Shown here: piece by piece, positions 1 to 9,021 of the stretch
Layout of the letters: each line of letters starts with the position of its first letter
How positions within the stretch are numbered: position 1 is the first letter of the stretch
Assembly (NCBI RefSeq): GCF_030817315.1
Contig: NZ_JAUSZF010000001.1
Coordinates: forward strand, 2,933,001 to 2,997,000
Direction: 5' to 3'
Source: Sphingomonas faeni
GTDB lineage: Bacteria > Pseudomonadota > Alphaproteobacteria > Sphingomonadales > Sphingomonadaceae
Length of the DNA stretch: 64,000 nucleotides
Translations under genes and position numbers: made by a program
The notes under the pieces: generated by a model
Told to the model about the DNA's origin: nothing
The model's input: the letters and a program-made list of their open reading frames with translations, nothing else
Databases searched by the model: none

Positions 1-527
1 ATGACGGCGCGATCGCCACCGGTCGTATCCACCAGGCGACGCGCGACGCCCGGGGCGGGGCGGAGGCCGTGCTCGCCGGCGATCGTTGTTGCGAGGCGTT
101 CGGCGTCCTGCGCGGTCGGGGCGTAGCAGGCGAACGCCATCGCGCGGGGGGAGTCGATCGCGAGCTTGACGATCTTGGCGGTTGATTTGACGGTTGGCGC
201 GATCGCGACGACCGGATTGCCGACGCGCTCGGCCGCGAGCAGGTTGGTAAAGGCCTCCAGGCTTTCCTCGCCGGCTGAGGCGACGCGGACGAACCGAGCG
301 CCTGCGAACAGCGACAGCGATGCGGCTTCGTCGGTCAGCCGGCCCGGATCGCTCTTGAGTGTCGAGCCGTCGAGATCGACGCGCTCGGCATCAGCCCCCA
401 TCGCCTTGGCGAGCACGCGGGCAAGATCACTTGCACCGGCCTCGTCGGGGCCGTGGAGCAGGTACAAGCGGATGTCGCCGCTAGGCTTGGCCAGCGCACC
501 GCGGATCTGGCCGGCGCTGGCCTTCAC
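1..527 (-). CDS. holA: DNA polymerase III subunit delta (HolA), 3' end outside window
   Basis: The clamp-loader delta subunit opens the beta sliding clamp in the DNA polymerase III holoenzyme. The visible 175 N-terminal residues begin [12 protein letters not shown] and include the typical DnaA/HolA-like start 'YLLHGPDEAG', followed by an alpha/beta fold with 'GARFVRV' and 'NPVVAIAP'. The GTG start at 527 overlaps the lptE stop (GTGA), which suggests translational coupling. The gene is last in the leuS-lptE-holA order that is common in alphaproteobacteria. The C-terminal part lies beyond position 1. The identity rests on the N-terminal sequence and on gene order. Confidence 0.88.
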   Translation of the reverse strand, partial: MKASAGQIRGALAKPSGDIRLYLLHGPDEAGASDLARVLAKAMGADAERVDLDGSTLKSDPGRLTDEAASLSLFAGARFVRVASAGEESLEAFTNLLAAERVGNPVVAIAPTVKSTAKIVKLAIDSPRAMAFACYAPTAQDAERLATTIAGEHGLRPAPGVARRLVDTTGGDRAV

Positions 528-1057
528 TTTGCGGGCGTGGTGGCCTGCGCCGCCGCGACCGCAGGCGTATTCCGCGCATACAGCGCAATACGCGCGACGA
601 TCTGGTCGGCGACGATCTGCGACAGGCGTTCGAGCGCTGTGTTCTCGGCCGCGATCGTCGCATATTCCGAGCGAACGACGTCAATGCCGGCGTCGGAGCC
701 AGCAGTCGCGTCGAGCAGTACCGAGCCGTCACCGATCCGTACGAGTTGATAGCGCGCGCGTAGAGTCCGGCGTTCGCGCGAGACGCTGTCGTCGGTGCGG
801 ACGCCGAGGCCGCTGATCTGGTCGTCGAGGCGGATGTCGATCCGGTAGAGTGCGGGCGCACCGTTCGATGGCAGGCGGTCGCGCAGGGCGGTGGCCATCA
901 GCCAGCCGTTCTTGCCCGCGATCGGCGCGATCTCGACCTGGCCGAGCGCACCCGCAACCGGACCGCTGCTGCCGCCTGCGTAGAGCGGATGCAGACCGCA
1001 GCCGGACAGCGTTACCGATAGCACGAGTGCACCGGCGAGGATCGCAAGCCGCTTCAT
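524..1057 (-). CDS. lptE: LPS assembly lipoprotein LptE
   Basis: LptE is the outer-membrane lipoprotein that plugs the LptD barrel and helps insert lipopolysaccharide at the cell surface. The 177-residue product has a lipoprotein signal peptide with lipobox LSGC (Cys20), then 'GLHPLYAGG', the conserved start of alphaproteobacterial LptE, and a C-terminal region with 'RARYQLV' and '[15 protein letters not shown]'. The ATG overlaps the leuS stop by four bases and the stop overlaps the holA start by four, so the three genes look co-translated. Confidence 0.92.
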   Translation of the reverse strand: MKRLAILAGALVLSVTLSGCGLHPLYAGGSSGPVAGALGQVEIAPIAGKNGWLMATALRDRLPSNGAPALYRIDIRLDDQISGLGVRTDDSVSRERRTLRARYQLVRIGDGSVLLDATAGSDAGIDVVRSEYATIAAENTALERLSQIVADQIVARIALYARNTPAVAAAQATTPAK

Positions 1058-3735
1058 GCGACGATGTTCACGAGACGGTCGGGCACGACGATCACTTTCC
1101 GGGGCGGATTGCCCTCGAGCAGGCGGACGATCTTCTCGGAGGCTAGCGCGGCGGCTTCGACCTCATCCTTCGGCGCGCCCTTGGCGAAGACGAGCGTGTC
1201 GCGCAGCTTGCCGTTGACCTGCACCGCGATCGTGACTTCGTCGTCGACCAGCATCGCGGGATCGACGATCGGCCACGCGGCATCGGCGATCAGGCCGTCA
1301 TTGCCCGCGGTCGCCCAGGCTTCCTCGGCGACGTGCGGGACCATCGGGCTGACGAGCAGCAGCAACGTGCGGACTCCCTGTTCGCGGTCGGCGGAGGGCG
1401 GTGCCTTCTCGATCGCGGTGCACAAGGAATAGAGCCGCGCGACTGCCTTGTTGAACTGCAAGGCGTTGATATCGCTCTCGATACCGACGGTCGTCCGGTG
1501 GCAGAGTTTGCGCAGCGCGACGTCGTCGCCCTCGGCCTTGGCGGCATCGTCGGACTCGATCAGCCGCCAGAGCCGCTGGACGAACCGCCAGGCGCCTTCG
1601 ATGCCGGATTCGCTCCACGGGAGATCGCGCTCGGGGGGCGAGTCGGAGAGCACGAACCACCGGACCGCGTCGGCGCCATATTGGTCGACGATCGGCTCGG
1701 GATCGACGGTGTTCTTCTTCGACTTCGACATCTTCGTCACGCGACCGACCGTCACAGGGCCTCCGGTCGCGATCTCGATATACCCTGCATCGATCTTGCG
1801 GACCTCGTCGGGAGACAGCCACTTCGTCTTCACCGGCGCGTCGCTCGAATCGTCCTCGTCGGTGTCGATCTCCGGCTGCGTGTCGCCGGCGTCGCCTCGA
1901 CTATACGTCTCGTGCGTCACCATGCCTTGCGTGAACAGTCCCGCGAACGGCTCGGCGATGTCGAGCATGCCGATATGCTTCAGCGCGCGCGTCCAGAAGC
2001 GTGCGTAGAGCAGGTGCAGGATCGCGTGCTCGACGCCGCCGATATACTGGTTGACCGGCAGCCACTTCTCCGCGCCCGCCCGGTCGAACGGTTTCGCGTC
2101 AGGCTGGCTGGCGAAGCGAATGAAATACCACGACGAATCGACGAACGTGTCGAGCGTGTCGGTCTCGCGCCGCGCATCGCCGCCGCAGGACGGGCAGGGC
2201 ACGTGCTTCCACGTCGGATGGCGATCGAGCGGGTTGCCGGGGATGTCGAACGAGACGTCCTCGGGCAGCACGATCGGCAATTGGTCCTTGGGCACCGGCA
2301 CCGCCCCGCACGCGTCGCAGTGGATGATCGGGATCGGCGTGCCCCAATACCGCTGGCGGCTGACGCCCCAGTCGCGCAGGCGGAACACGGTCGTGCCCTT
2401 GCCCCAGCCTTCGCCCTCGGCGCGCTCGATCACGGTGCGCTTGGCGTCCTCGATGTCCATGCCGTCGAGGAAGTGCGAGTTCACCAGGCTGCCGGCGCCG
2501 GTCCAGGCGGTGTCGCCGACGAACACCGGGGCCTCGTCATCGCCTTCGCTGACGACGCGCTTGACAGGCAGGTCGTATTTGCGTGCGAAATCGAGATCGC
2601 GCTGGTCGTGCGCAGGCACGCCGAACACCGCGCCGGTGCCGTATTCCATCAGCACGAAGTTCGCGATGTAAACGGGGAGGTGCCACGTCTTGTCGAGCGG
2701 ATGCACCGCACGAATGCCGGTGTCGAAGCCGAGCTTTTCCTGCGTGTCGAGTTCCGCTGCGGTGGTGCCGCCGCGCTTGCAGAGTTCGATGAACGCGGCG
2801 GCGTCCGGGTTCGTCTCGGCGATGGCGCGCGCGATCGGGTGATCGGCGGCGACCGCGACGAAGCTGGAGCCGAACATCGTGTCGGGGCGGGTGGTGAAGA
2901 CCTCGACCGACTCTATTCCCCTTCCGCTTGCGGGAGGGGTTAGGGGAGGGGAGGCGCCCCCAATCGCTACCGTCGCGTTCGTGTCAGGCCCTCCCCCGAC
3001 CCCTCCCGCGAGCGGGAAGGGAGCAGTGAGCTGGAACTTGAACTGCAGGCCCTGGCTGCGGCCGATCCAGTTTTCCTGCATCAGCTTGACCTTGTCTGGC
3101 CAATGCTCGAGCGCGCCGAGGCCGTCCACCAGCTCGTCGGCGAAGTCGGTGATCTTCAGGAACCACTGCGACAGTTTCCGACGCTCGACCAGCGCGCCGG
3201 AACGCCAGCCGCGACCGTCGATCACCTGCTCGTTGGCGAGCACGGTCATGTCGACCGGGTCCCAGTTTACTGCCGATTCCTTGCGGTAGACCAAGCCTGC
3301 CGCGAACAGATCCAGGAACAGCGCCTGCTCATGCCCGTAATATTCGGGCTCGCAGGTCGCGAGTTCGCGCGTCCAATCGAGCGCGAAGCCCAGGCGCTTC
3401 AGCTGCGCCTTCATCGTCGCGATGTTGGCGCGCGTCCAATTGCCCGGATGCACGCCCTTTTCCATCGCCGCATTCTCGGCGGGCATGCCGAACGCGTCCC
3501 AGCCCATCGGATGGAGCACTTCCATGCCCTTCATCCGACGGAAACGCGCGAGCACGTCGCCCATCGTGTAGTTCCGGACATGCCCCATGTGGATGCGCCC
3601 CGACGGATAGGGGAACATCTCGAGCACGTACGAACGCGGCTTGGTCGACAGATCGTCAGCGGCGAACGTCTTGCGCTCGTCCCAGACCTTCTGCCACGCC
3701 GCGTCCGCCTTCAACGCATTGAAACGCGACGCCAT
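1054..3735 (-). CDS. leuS: leucyl-tRNA synthetase carrying an in-frame repeat-derived insert
   Basis: LeuS charges tRNA-Leu with leucine in the cytoplasm. Visible class I features are the HIGH motif as HMGH (residues 49-52), the editing domain that starts near '[13 protein letters not shown]', a second editing block '[16 protein letters not shown]' and KMSKS near residue 667. The product has 893 residues. About 37 of these (roughly 237-274, rich in Gly, Pro and Ala) fall exactly at the junction of catalytic and editing domains and are encoded by a palindromic repeat (2915-3026). The reading frame stays open through it. The rest of the enzyme looks intact, so the protein is probably functional with a surface insertion. 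Confidence 0.97.
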   Translation of the reverse strand: MASRFNALKADAAWQKVWDERKTFAADDLSTKPRSYVLEMFPYPSGRIHMGHVRNYTMGDVLARFRRMKGMEVLHPMGWDAFGMPAENAAMEKGVHPGNWTRANIATMKAQLKRLGFALDWTRELATCEPEYYGHEQALFLDLFAAGLVYRKESAVNWDPVDMTVLANEQVIDGRGWRSGALVERRKLSQWFLKITDFADELVDGLGALEHWPDKVKLMQENWIGRSQGLQFKFQLTAPFPLAGGVGGGPDTNATVAIGGASPPLTPPASGRGIESVEVFTTRPDTMFGSSFVAVAADHPIARAIAETNPDAAAFIELCKRGGTTAAELDTQEKLGFDTGIRAVHPLDKTWHLPVYIANFVLMEYGTGAVFGVPAHDQRDLDFARKYDLPVKRVVSEGDDEAPVFVGDTAWTGAGSLVNSHFLDGMDIEDAKRTVIERAEGEGWGKGTTVFRLRDWGVSRQRYWGTPIPIIHCDACGAVPVPKDQLPIVLPEDVSFDIPGNPLDRHPTWKHVPCPSCGGDARRETDTLDTFVDSSWYFIRFASQPDAKPFDRAGAEKWLPVNQYIGGVEHAILHLLYARFWTRALKHIGMLDIAEPFAGLFTQGMVTHETYSRGDAGDTQPEIDTDEDDSSDAPVKTKWLSPDEVRKIDAGYIEIATGGPVTVGRVTKMSKSKKNTVDPEPIVDQYGADAVRWFVLSDSPPERDLPWSESGIEGAWRFVQRLWRLIESDDAAKAEGDDVALRKLCHRTTVGIESDINALQFNKAVARLYSLCTAIEKAPPSADREQGVRTLLLLVSPMVPHVAEEAWATAGNDGLIADAAWPIVDPAMLVDDEVTIAVQVNGKLRDTLVFAKGAPKDEVEAAALASEKIVRLLEGNPPRKVIVVPDRLVNIVA
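2915..3026. repeat. paired-palindrome repeat inside leuS
   Basis: Two inverted arms of about 35 bases flank a short unique centre. The left arm reads CTTCCGCTTGCGGGAGGGG followed by TTAGGGGAGGG. The right arm reads CCCTCCCCCGACCCCTCCCG followed by CGAGCGGGAAGGG. Each arm also contains its own small hairpin (CCGCTTGCGG, CCCGCGAGCGGG). The layout is that of the intergenic repeats at 7298 and 50937, but the sequence subfamily differs. It is open in the leuS frame. Confidence 0.85.
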
Positions 3736-3745
3736 TATTTCGTCC

Positions 3746-4186
3746 TCAGCCCGCGATCGAGGCGCGGCGCAGGTCGCGGGCCTTGGTCAGGATGATGTCT
3801 TCGAGCTTCTGCGTGGTCGCGGCCTGGACCGGCGACGAGACCCACTGGCCGTTGCGGTTGACTTCGCGGAGGGCGGCGACGCGCAGCGCATCGGCCCGCA
3901 GGTCCTGATCGAGGATCGACACGGTGACCTTCATGCGCTCTGTCGGGGTCTGCGGGTTGGTGTACCAGTCGGTCACGATCACGCCGCCGTTGGAATCGGT
4001 CTGGAGCAGCGGCATGAAGCCGAGCGTGTCGAGGCTCGCGCGCCACAGATAGCTGTTCACGCCGATCGTCGTGATCTTCGACGCGGCGAGATCCGCCTTG
4101 GGACGCGCCGATCCGCCGCCGCAAGCGACGAGAGGCAGGGCAAACAGCACGACTGCGATACGCGAGCGGCGGAACATGGGCATCAT
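3746..4186 (-). CDS. DUF3576 domain lipoprotein
   Basis: This is a predicted lipoprotein of about 146 residues of the alphaproteobacterial DUF3576 family, whose function is unknown. From the ATG at 4186 there is a signal peptide ending in lipobox LVAC (Cys22) and a Gly/Ser linker. The family core follows, with '[20 protein letters not shown]', 'GVIVTDWY' and '[10 protein letters not shown]'. The frame is open further upstream to 4237, but those residues are not signal-peptide-like, so a start at 4186 (or 4177) is preferred. It sits 10 bases upstream of leuS on the same strand, the usual context for this family near the LPS-assembly gene lptE. Confidence 0.85.
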   Translation of the reverse strand: MMPMFRRSRIAVVLFALPLVACGGGSARPKADLAASKITTIGVNSYLWRASLDTLGFMPLLQTDSNGGVIVTDWYTNPQTPTERMKVTVSILDQDLRADALRVAALREVNRNGQWVSSPVQAATTQKLEDIILTKARDLRRASIAG

Positions 4187-4501
4187 CCTGGCAAGAAAAT
4201 CTGCGTTTGCTCTACAGGCGAGCCCGCGCGCCCGCAAGCAGACGCCCGCATGCGAGAGCGCGCCGTATAGAGCGCCCGTCGAATATCGCGGCGAGGCGCA
4301 TCAGCGAGCGCCTTCAGCGTATGATTGGGGCCGATCCGGTAGCGCTATCGCGGTGACATGTGTGCTGATTGCAACACTGTCCGACAATTCGGCGACCAGG
4401 GGTGAGATTGGTCGGCTCTGCGGCCTTTGCTCGGGATCAATTCATGTTAGATGCTGTTTAACAGGATCCGAATACGGGATTCGAAGGACAGATTCGTTGT
4501 G
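4187..4501. other. intergenic region, divergent promoters presumed
   Basis: About 315 bases lie between the divergent DUF3576 lipoprotein gene and the outer-membrane-like gene. No ORF with coding character, repeat or RNA was recognised. It must hold the promoter for the DUF3576-leuS-lptE-holA run and one for the rightward gene. An AAGGA at about 4486-4490 is a plausible ribosome binding site for the start at 4502. Confidence 0.4.
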
Positions 4502-5209
4502 ATGACGCGTGGGGGAATATTCGGGGTGGTTGCCGGGGCGCTTGTCGCCACCGCTGCGATCGTCGCGCCCGCCTTCGGTGCCAGCGAACAGCCTGCCCGG
4601 ATCGGCAAGCAGAATGTCGCCGCGGTACGCGGTATCGGTTCGTTCACCCCGGCTGCCGCCGATCCCCGCCTTGCCGCGATGTTCGCGCGCGGCGGTTTCG
4701 ATGCGCGCAGCTTCCGCTTTACGCCAGCCGAAACGCGGCAGGACAATCGCGCAGTGACCGTCGCTGTCCGTGCGCAGACCAACCGCGGTATCGCCAACAC
4801 GGCCAGCCTGGCCTCGACGACGCCGACCGTCGGCATCGCGCCGATCGCCTACAACCTCGGCATGTCGGTCGGCTGGAAGCGGTTCGCGATCTCCGGCGAC
4901 GTGAACAAGCTCGATCTCGGCGCGATGCCGGGCAGCCGTGAAGCGGCCGATCTGGCAGTAAGCTATAGTGCAAAGCGGTTCAGCGGCACGGTGAAGGCCG
5001 CGGCGGATCGTCCGCTGTCGAATGCACCGCACCTCGTCGAGGACGCGCCGAGCTATTCGGTCGATTTGGGCGGATCGTACGCCTTGACGCGTAGTCTCGC
5101 CGTGACGGCCGGCGTGCGGTACCGGTCGGACCGCGAGCGCTTCGTGAAGGTCGATGACGACCGCCGCGACAGCCAAGCCGTGTATCTGGGCACTGCCTTC
5201 CGCTTCTAA
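4502..5209 (+). CDS. putative outer-membrane beta-barrel-like protein
   Basis: I do not recognise a named family. The 235-residue product has an N-terminal signal peptide (hydrophobic run, then 'APAFGAS'). It continues with alternating hydrophobic/polar segments rich in Gly, Tyr and Arg, for example 'YNLGMSVGWKRFAISGDV', 'DLAVSYSAKRFSGTV', 'VDLGGSYALTRSLAVTAGV', and ends in 'TAFRF' with a terminal Phe as outer-membrane barrels do. The frame opens at 4451, but the ATG at 4502 has an AAGGA upstream and starts directly with a signal peptide. A small porin-like or surface protein is inferred. It is transcribed away from the DUF3576-leuS operon. Confidence 0.6.
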   Translation: MTRGGIFGVVAGALVATAAIVAPAFGASEQPARIGKQNVAAVRGIGSFTPAAADPRLAAMFARGGFDARSFRFTPAETRQDNRAVTVAVRAQTNRGIANTASLASTTPTVGIAPIAYNLGMSVGWKRFAISGDVNKLDLGAMPGSREAADLAVSYSAKRFSGTVKAAADRPLSNAPHLVEDAPSYSVDLGGSYALTRSLAVTAGVRYRSDRERFVKVDDDRRDSQAVYLGTAFRF

Positions 5210-5280
5210 GCGTTCGATGGAGCGATGCTCTTCGGTGATCCAGACGCATCGCGGCTAACGGTTTTAGTAACACCCAATTC

Positions 5281-5365
5281 CCGTCATCCTGACGAAAGTC
5301 AGAATCCAGGGTCATGAGACGCAGCGATCGGTTACTCTGGGTCCTGACGTTCGTCAGGACGACGG
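5281..5365. repeat. paired-palindrome repeat, family B
   Basis: Inverted arms CCGTCATCCTGACGAAAGTC and GACGTTCGTCAGGACGACGG flank a 45-base centre containing CCAGGG and CTGGGTCC. The same element recurs at 18352-18436 with nearly identical arms. Its right part (from 5332) encodes the last residues and stop of the thiE-like gene on the minus strand. Confidence 0.85.
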
Positions 5366-5913
5366 CGCGTTGTGGGCAGCCAAGCATCGATTGCGGCCCA
5401 GCCGTGGAAGCCGAAACGGCGGATTTGCCGCCACCGTGACTCGTTCATCCCGCCTAGCGCTATCATCGGTATGCCGAGGCCTCGTCCGATCCGCATGGCC
5501 TGCGCCGGACCGATTCCGACTGCCCCGTCATGCGATCGGGTGGCGTGAATCGGGGATACGAACAGGGCATCAGCCTCTTCGCGCTTGCCGGCCAAGGCCT
5601 CGCGTCTCGAATGCGCTGGCCAGGTTCTGATCCCGTCGGTCCGGGCCCGACCGTGCACGCCGTCGGCTGTGATCGTGGATTTGCCGGCCACCACCACGAC
5701 CAACCGGCGCGCTTGTGCGATGCGCTTGACCCGCCGCAGTAAAGCCCGTCGTTCCGGCTCGGGTGTCGCGTAATGTCGAAACACGACGCCTGATCCAGGC
5801 GGCAATCGCGTCAGGGCACGCCACAACGCGCTGCCCATCCGCTCGTCCGTCATCAGCCAGCGCGCGGGAATGGGGTTACGACGAGCCACGCCGCTGCCTA
5901 TAGCGCGCCGCAT
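5332..5913 (-). CDS. thiamine phosphate synthase-like (ThiE/TenI) protein
   Basis: This is a TIM-barrel protein of the ThiE/TenI type (about 193 residues). Conserved parts are 'WLMTDERMG', 'LPPGSGVVFRHY', 'RLVVVVAG' and the C-terminal phosphate-binding segment 'GIPMIALGGMNE'. ThiE couples the pyrimidine and thiazole moieties of thiamine. Sphingomonads carry several divergent copies, so the precise activity is uncertain. The ATG at 5913 and a GTG at 5889 are both possible starts, and neither has a clear ribosome binding site. The tail after 'AAIDAWLPT' (RRRPDERQDPE) is encoded by a family B repeat, so the native C-terminus has been replaced. It is divergent from yggS. Confidence 0.75.
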   Translation of the reverse strand: MRRAIGSGVARRNPIPARWLMTDERMGSALWRALTRLPPGSGVVFRHYATPEPERRALLRRVKRIAQARRLVVVVAGKSTITADGVHGRARTDGIRTWPAHSRREALAGKREEADALFVSPIHATRSHDGAVGIGPAQAMRIGRGLGIPMIALGGMNESRWRQIRRFGFHGWAAIDAWLPTTRRRPDERQDPE

Positions 5914-6586
5914 GATTGCTGACGACACCACCAAATTGCAGGCCATCCGCAGCCGGATCGCCAAGGCCGCCGAAATCGCCGATCGCCGCGTTACCGACGT
6001 GACGCTGATCGCGGTCTCCAAGACGCATCCGGTCGAGGCGATCGAGCCGTTGCTCGTCGAAGGCCAACGCGTGTTCGGCGAGAATCGCGTGCAGGAAGCG
6101 TCCGAGAAATGGCCGGCGTTGCGCGAGGAATATCCCGACGTCGAACTGCACCTGATCGGCCAGCTCCAGTCCAACAAGGCGGCGGAAGCGGTGGCGTTGT
6201 TCGACTGCATCCACGCGGTCGATCGTCCCTCGCTGGTGACTGCACTCGGGAAGGCGATGGCCGCGAGCGATCGTCGCCCGGACTGCTTCCTCCAGGTCAA
6301 TATCGGCGACGAACCGCAAAAGGGGGGCTGCGCGATCGCGGACCTGCCCGCGCTGGTGGAACAGGCGCGTGCCGCCGGTTTGCCGATCGCCGGGCTGATG
6401 TGCCTGCCGCCTGCGGACGTCGAGCCGGCGCCGTATTTCGCGCTGCTCGCCAAGCTCGCGCGCGATCATGGGCTGACCGGGCTGAGCATGGGGATGTCCG
6501 ACGATTTCGAGACCGCGGTGACGATCGGGGCGACTCACGTTCGGATCGGCAGCGCGTTGTTCGGCGCGCGGGGTGTCGCAGCATGA
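5912..6586 (+). CDS. yggS: YggS family PLP homeostasis protein
   Basis: This is a pyridoxal-phosphate-binding protein (YggS/PROSC, COG0325) that buffers cellular PLP and affects amino-acid and keto-acid pools. It has 224 residues and a single alanine-racemase-like TIM barrel. The PLP lysine lies in 'AVSKTHP', followed by 'FGENRVQEASEKW', 'HLIGQLQSNK', 'INIGDE'-type strand 'LQVNIGDEPQKGG' and the C-terminal 'LSMGMSDDFETAV', 'VRIGSALFG'. The length fits the family. The stop overlaps the next ATG (ATGA). Confidence 0.95.
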   Translation: MIADDTTKLQAIRSRIAKAAEIADRRVTDVTLIAVSKTHPVEAIEPLLVEGQRVFGENRVQEASEKWPALREEYPDVELHLIGQLQSNKAAEAVALFDCIHAVDRPSLVTALGKAMAASDRRPDCFLQVNIGDEPQKGGCAIADLPALVEQARAAGLPIAGLMCLPPADVEPAPYFALLAKLARDHGLTGLSMGMSDDFETAVTIGATHVRIGSALFGARGVAA

Positions 6587-7257
6587 GCATTTCGGTACGG
6601 TTCGACGCTCTGCTGTTCGACTTCGATGGCGTGTTGATCGACAGCGAAGCCGTCGGCAACCGCCACATAGCGGAATGGCTGACGGCGGCCGGTCACCCGA
6701 CGACCGCCGAAGATTCGATGGCGAATTTCATGGGGCTCGCCGGGCCGCAGTTCATCGACGCGGTCGAACGCTGGATCGATCGGCCGCTCACCGACGACTT
6801 CTACGCGGCGCGCAAAGCCGAGGACGAGCGCGTGATGGCGGCCGGCGTCGACGCGATCGAGGGCGCGGTGGCGTTCGTCCGCTCGCTTCCTGCCGACCTG
6901 CCCAAGGCGATCGTTTCTTCGAGCCCGGTCTCGTGGATCGCGCGGCATCTGGAGCATATCGGGCTGCGCGATGCGTTCGGCGACCATCTTTATAGTGGGC
7001 GCGAACACGTCACCAACGGCAAGCCTGCGCCGGATCTGTACCTGTTTGGCGCGCGGCAACTTGGGGTGGATATTGCGCGGACTGCGATTCTTGAAGATTC
7101 GCCGGTGGGTGCGACCGGGGCTGTGGCCTCGGGAGGTTATGTCATCGGGTTGTCTGCGGGGTCGCATTGCAATGCCGAGCACGGGGCGCGGCTGAAGGCT
7201 ATCGGTGTGGATGCGCTGGCGGAGAGTTTCGAGGACGTGGCGCGGTTGCTCGCTTAG
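6583..7257 (+). CDS. HAD-superfamily phosphatase (beta-phosphoglucomutase-like)
   Basis: This is a haloacid-dehalogenase-type phosphohydrolase of 224 residues. Motif I is 'LLFDFDGVLIDSE' (nucleophile Asp in DFDG), motif II is 'AIVSSSP', the motif III lysine is in 'NGKPAPDLY' and motif IV is 'AILEDSPVGATGA'. The cap insertion after motif I places it in the PGMB/CbbY-like subfamily. The substrate is probably a small sugar phosphate or 2-phosphoglycolate, which the sequence does not decide. It is co-translated with yggS through an ATGA overlap. Confidence 0.88.
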   Translation: MSISVRFDALLFDFDGVLIDSEAVGNRHIAEWLTAAGHPTTAEDSMANFMGLAGPQFIDAVERWIDRPLTDDFYAARKAEDERVMAAGVDAIEGAVAFVRSLPADLPKAIVSSSPVSWIARHLEHIGLRDAFGDHLYSGREHVTNGKPAPDLYLFGARQLGVDIARTAILEDSPVGATGAVASGGYVIGLSAGSHCNAEHGARLKAIGVDALAESFEDVARLLA

Positions 7258-7297
7258 GCGGGGATACATCCACTTTGTCTATTCCGAAAAGTACAGG

Positions 7298-7408
7298 CTC
7301 CCCTCCCTGAAAGGGAGGGGCGGGGGTGGGTAGGGTTCCGTATTACTGTACCGTCGCGGCCAAAGCTGGCCTACCCACCCCCGACCCCTCCCTTTCAGGG
7401 AGGGGGGA
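7298..7408. repeat. paired-palindrome repeat, family A
   Basis: Left arm CTCCCCTCCCTGAAAGGG with AGGGGCGGGGGTGGGTAGG; right arm CCTACCCACCCCCGACCCCT with CCCTTTCAGGGAGGGG. The arms are complementary over about 40 bases, and each holds an internal hairpin (CCCTGAAAGGG, CCCTTTCAGGG). The centre resembles that of 50937-51052 (TTCCGTAT, AGCTGGCC), so these are copies of one element. It lies between the convergent HAD and ElyC/YdcF genes and could act as a bidirectional terminator. Confidence 0.88.
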
Positions 7409-7453
7409 AGTCGTGGACATTTCGATGCTGGCCCCCGCACTCGCCGGTGGTGG

Positions 7454-7933
7454 TCAGCCCCGCTTCCGCCGCCAGATCGCGCCGATCCCTGCGACCAGGT
7501 CATACGGGATTGCCGCGGCCTCGCGCGTTCGCATCTTGAGTTGGTACCGCCGGCTGCCGCCATGCGGGACGTGGATCGCGCTCGCGGGCATGCCGAGCAT
7601 CGCGAACAGCATGCGGATGCGCGGCTGGTGATAGCCGTCGGTGCAGATCATGCATTGCGCATACTTGCCCGCGCGGGCGAACGCGGTCGCCGCGACGACG
7701 CTTTGCAACGTATCCACGCTGGCCTCGTCGAGATGGATCCGCGAACGATCGACCGTTTCCGCCAGCACTTCGGCCATGACCGATGCTTCCGAAGGTCCAT
7801 GCGTACCCTTCGCACCCGAGCAGAACAGGTCTGCATCGACGTAGCGCGCTGCCGCCGCGGCGGCGAACGCGATGCGGCGGGCGAGAGTCGGGCTCGGGCT
7901 GCCATCGGGACGAACGGCCGCGCCGAACACCAC
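7454..7933 (-). CDS. YdcF/ElyC family (DUF218) protein
   Basis: A DUF218-type alpha/beta protein of about 159 residues. Recognisable parts are the starting strand 'VVFGAAVRPDG', 'DADLFCSGAKGTHGPSEASVMAEVL', 'DEASVDTLQSVVAA', 'MICTDGYHQPRIRMLFAMLG' and 'LKMRTREAAAIPYDL'. Relatives (ElyC, SanA, YdcF) are linked to envelope or lipid-carrier metabolism, but the substrate is unknown. No transmembrane anchor is seen in the called frame. The GTG at 7933 falls in the first beta strand and the frame stays open upstream (to about 7975), so the true N-terminus may be slightly longer. It follows ribA by about 40 bases. Confidence 0.75.
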   Translation of the reverse strand: MVFGAAVRPDGSPSPTLARRIAFAAAAAARYVDADLFCSGAKGTHGPSEASVMAEVLAETVDRSRIHLDEASVDTLQSVVAATAFARAGKYAQCMICTDGYHQPRIRMLFAMLGMPASAIHVPHGGSRRYQLKMRTREAAAIPYDLVAGIGAIWRRKRG

Positions 7934-7974
7934 GATCAGGCGGCGCGAGGGTGGTGGGGAAGGTGAAATGTCGG

Positions 7975-9021
7975 TCAGAACTGATGCCCCGTGCGATCGC
8001 GCTTGGTCGCGAGATACTGCGCATTGTGCGGATTGGAGGGCAAGAAGTGCGGGACGCGTTCGATCACCGTCACGCCTGCCGCTTCGAGTCCCGCGACCTT
8101 GGCGGGGTTGTTGGTCAGCAACCGCACCTCGCGCTGGCCGAGCAGAGTCAGCATCCGTGCCGCCACGCCGAAATCGCGCGCATCGACCGCGAAGCCGAGC
8201 CGGGTGTTCGCATCGACCGTGTCGAAACCCTGATCCTGCAAAGCGTACGCGCGCAGCTTGTTGACCAGGCCGATCCCGCGTCCCTCCTGCCGCAGATACA
8301 GCAGGATGCCCCAGCCGCTATGCCGGATCGCGTGGATCGCGGCGTGCAACTGCGGCCCGCAGTCGCATTTGAGGCTGCCGAGCACGTCGCCCGTCAGGCA
8401 CTCGCTGTGCAATCGGACCAGCGGCGGCTGACCGTTGGGTTGGCCGATCAGCAACGCGATGTGCTCGTCCGCGCTTTCGGGGCTGCGGAATGCGACGATC
8501 TCGGCGTCCTCCGCGCCCTCGACCGGAAGGCGCGCGCGCGTAGCCAGCGTCAGGCGGTTCGCGTCCTCATGGGCGTCGATGTCGGCGGTGGTTATGCCGA
8601 CTTCGGGTTCGCCGGTGCCGAGGAAGAAGGCGGGTAGCAGTCCGGCAATTCGCGCGAGGCGTAACGCGGCGGCGGCCGCTTCGGGATCGGTCACCGGGAG
8701 CGTGCGGAACGGACCCTTGAGCGGAGTCGCCAGGTCGAATTGCGGGTCGGCCAGCGCGGTCGCGGCGGCGAAGTCGATCCAGGGCGCGCGATCGACTAGT
8801 ACGGGTTCGGTGGGGTCCGCCGCCGCGAGCTGGTTCGCGAGCTTCAACGTTACCGCGCGGCCCGACGAGATCAGCACGCCGCCGTTCGCTTCGGGATCGA
8901 ACGCTGCCAACCGTTCCGCATCCGCCGTCTCGACCGCGAGCAGCACGAGCCCGTCGATCGCGATCGGCCAGCCACGTCTCAGTGCATCGACCGCGCGGGC
9001 GGCGGCGCGGGGATTGGTCAA
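7975..9021 (-). CDS. ribA: GTP cyclohydrolase II with degenerate N-terminal domain
   Basis: RibA converts GTP to the pyrimidine precursor of riboflavin, with release of formate and pyrophosphate. The C-terminal half is canonical: 'VRLHSECLTGDVLGSLKCDCG' carries the zinc cysteines, 'YLRQEGRGIGL' the catalytic region, and 'LLTNNPAKVAGLEAAG' the end. The N-terminal ~170 residues occupy the place of the RibB (DHBP synthase) domain of RibBA but show no RibB signature, so this half is probably inactive. The start is a TTG whose last bases overlap the xth stop (TTGA), suggesting coupled translation. Confidence 0.93.
   Translation of the reverse strand: MTNPRAAARAVDALRRGWPIAIDGLVLLAVETADAERLAAFDPEANGGVLISSGRAVTLKLANQLAAADPTEPVLVDRAPWIDFAAATALADPQFDLATPLKGPFRTLPVTDPEAAAAALRLARIAGLLPAFFLGTGEPEVGITTADIDAHEDANRLTLATRARLPVEGAEDAEIVAFRSPESADEHIALLIGQPNGQPPLVRLHSECLTGDVLGSLKCDCGPQLHAAIHAIRHSGWGILLYLRQEGRGIGLVNKLRAYALQDQGFDTVDANTRLGFAVDARDFGVAARMLTLLGQREVRLLTNNPAKVAGLEAAGVTVIERVPHFLPSNPHNAQYLATKRDRTGHQF

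Noticed and set aside
1333..2943. Long open frame (536 codons) on the plus strand opposite leuS
   Set aside because: It lies fully inside leuS and has Arg/Ala/His-rich composition typical of the antisense frame of a GC-rich gene. No motif was seen.
5281..5365. CRISPR-like repeat
   Set aside because: There are only two distant copies in the window, each an inverted pair, without spacer arrays or cas genes.
7298..7408. Simple intrinsic terminator between convergent genes
   Set aside because: A shared centre and a second full copy at 50937 show a repeat family. It may still terminate transcription, but that is not its defining feature.
7975..9021. Bifunctional RibBA
   Set aside because: The N-terminal half has the right size and position for DHBP synthase but none of its recognisable catalytic motifs, so only RibA activity is claimed.
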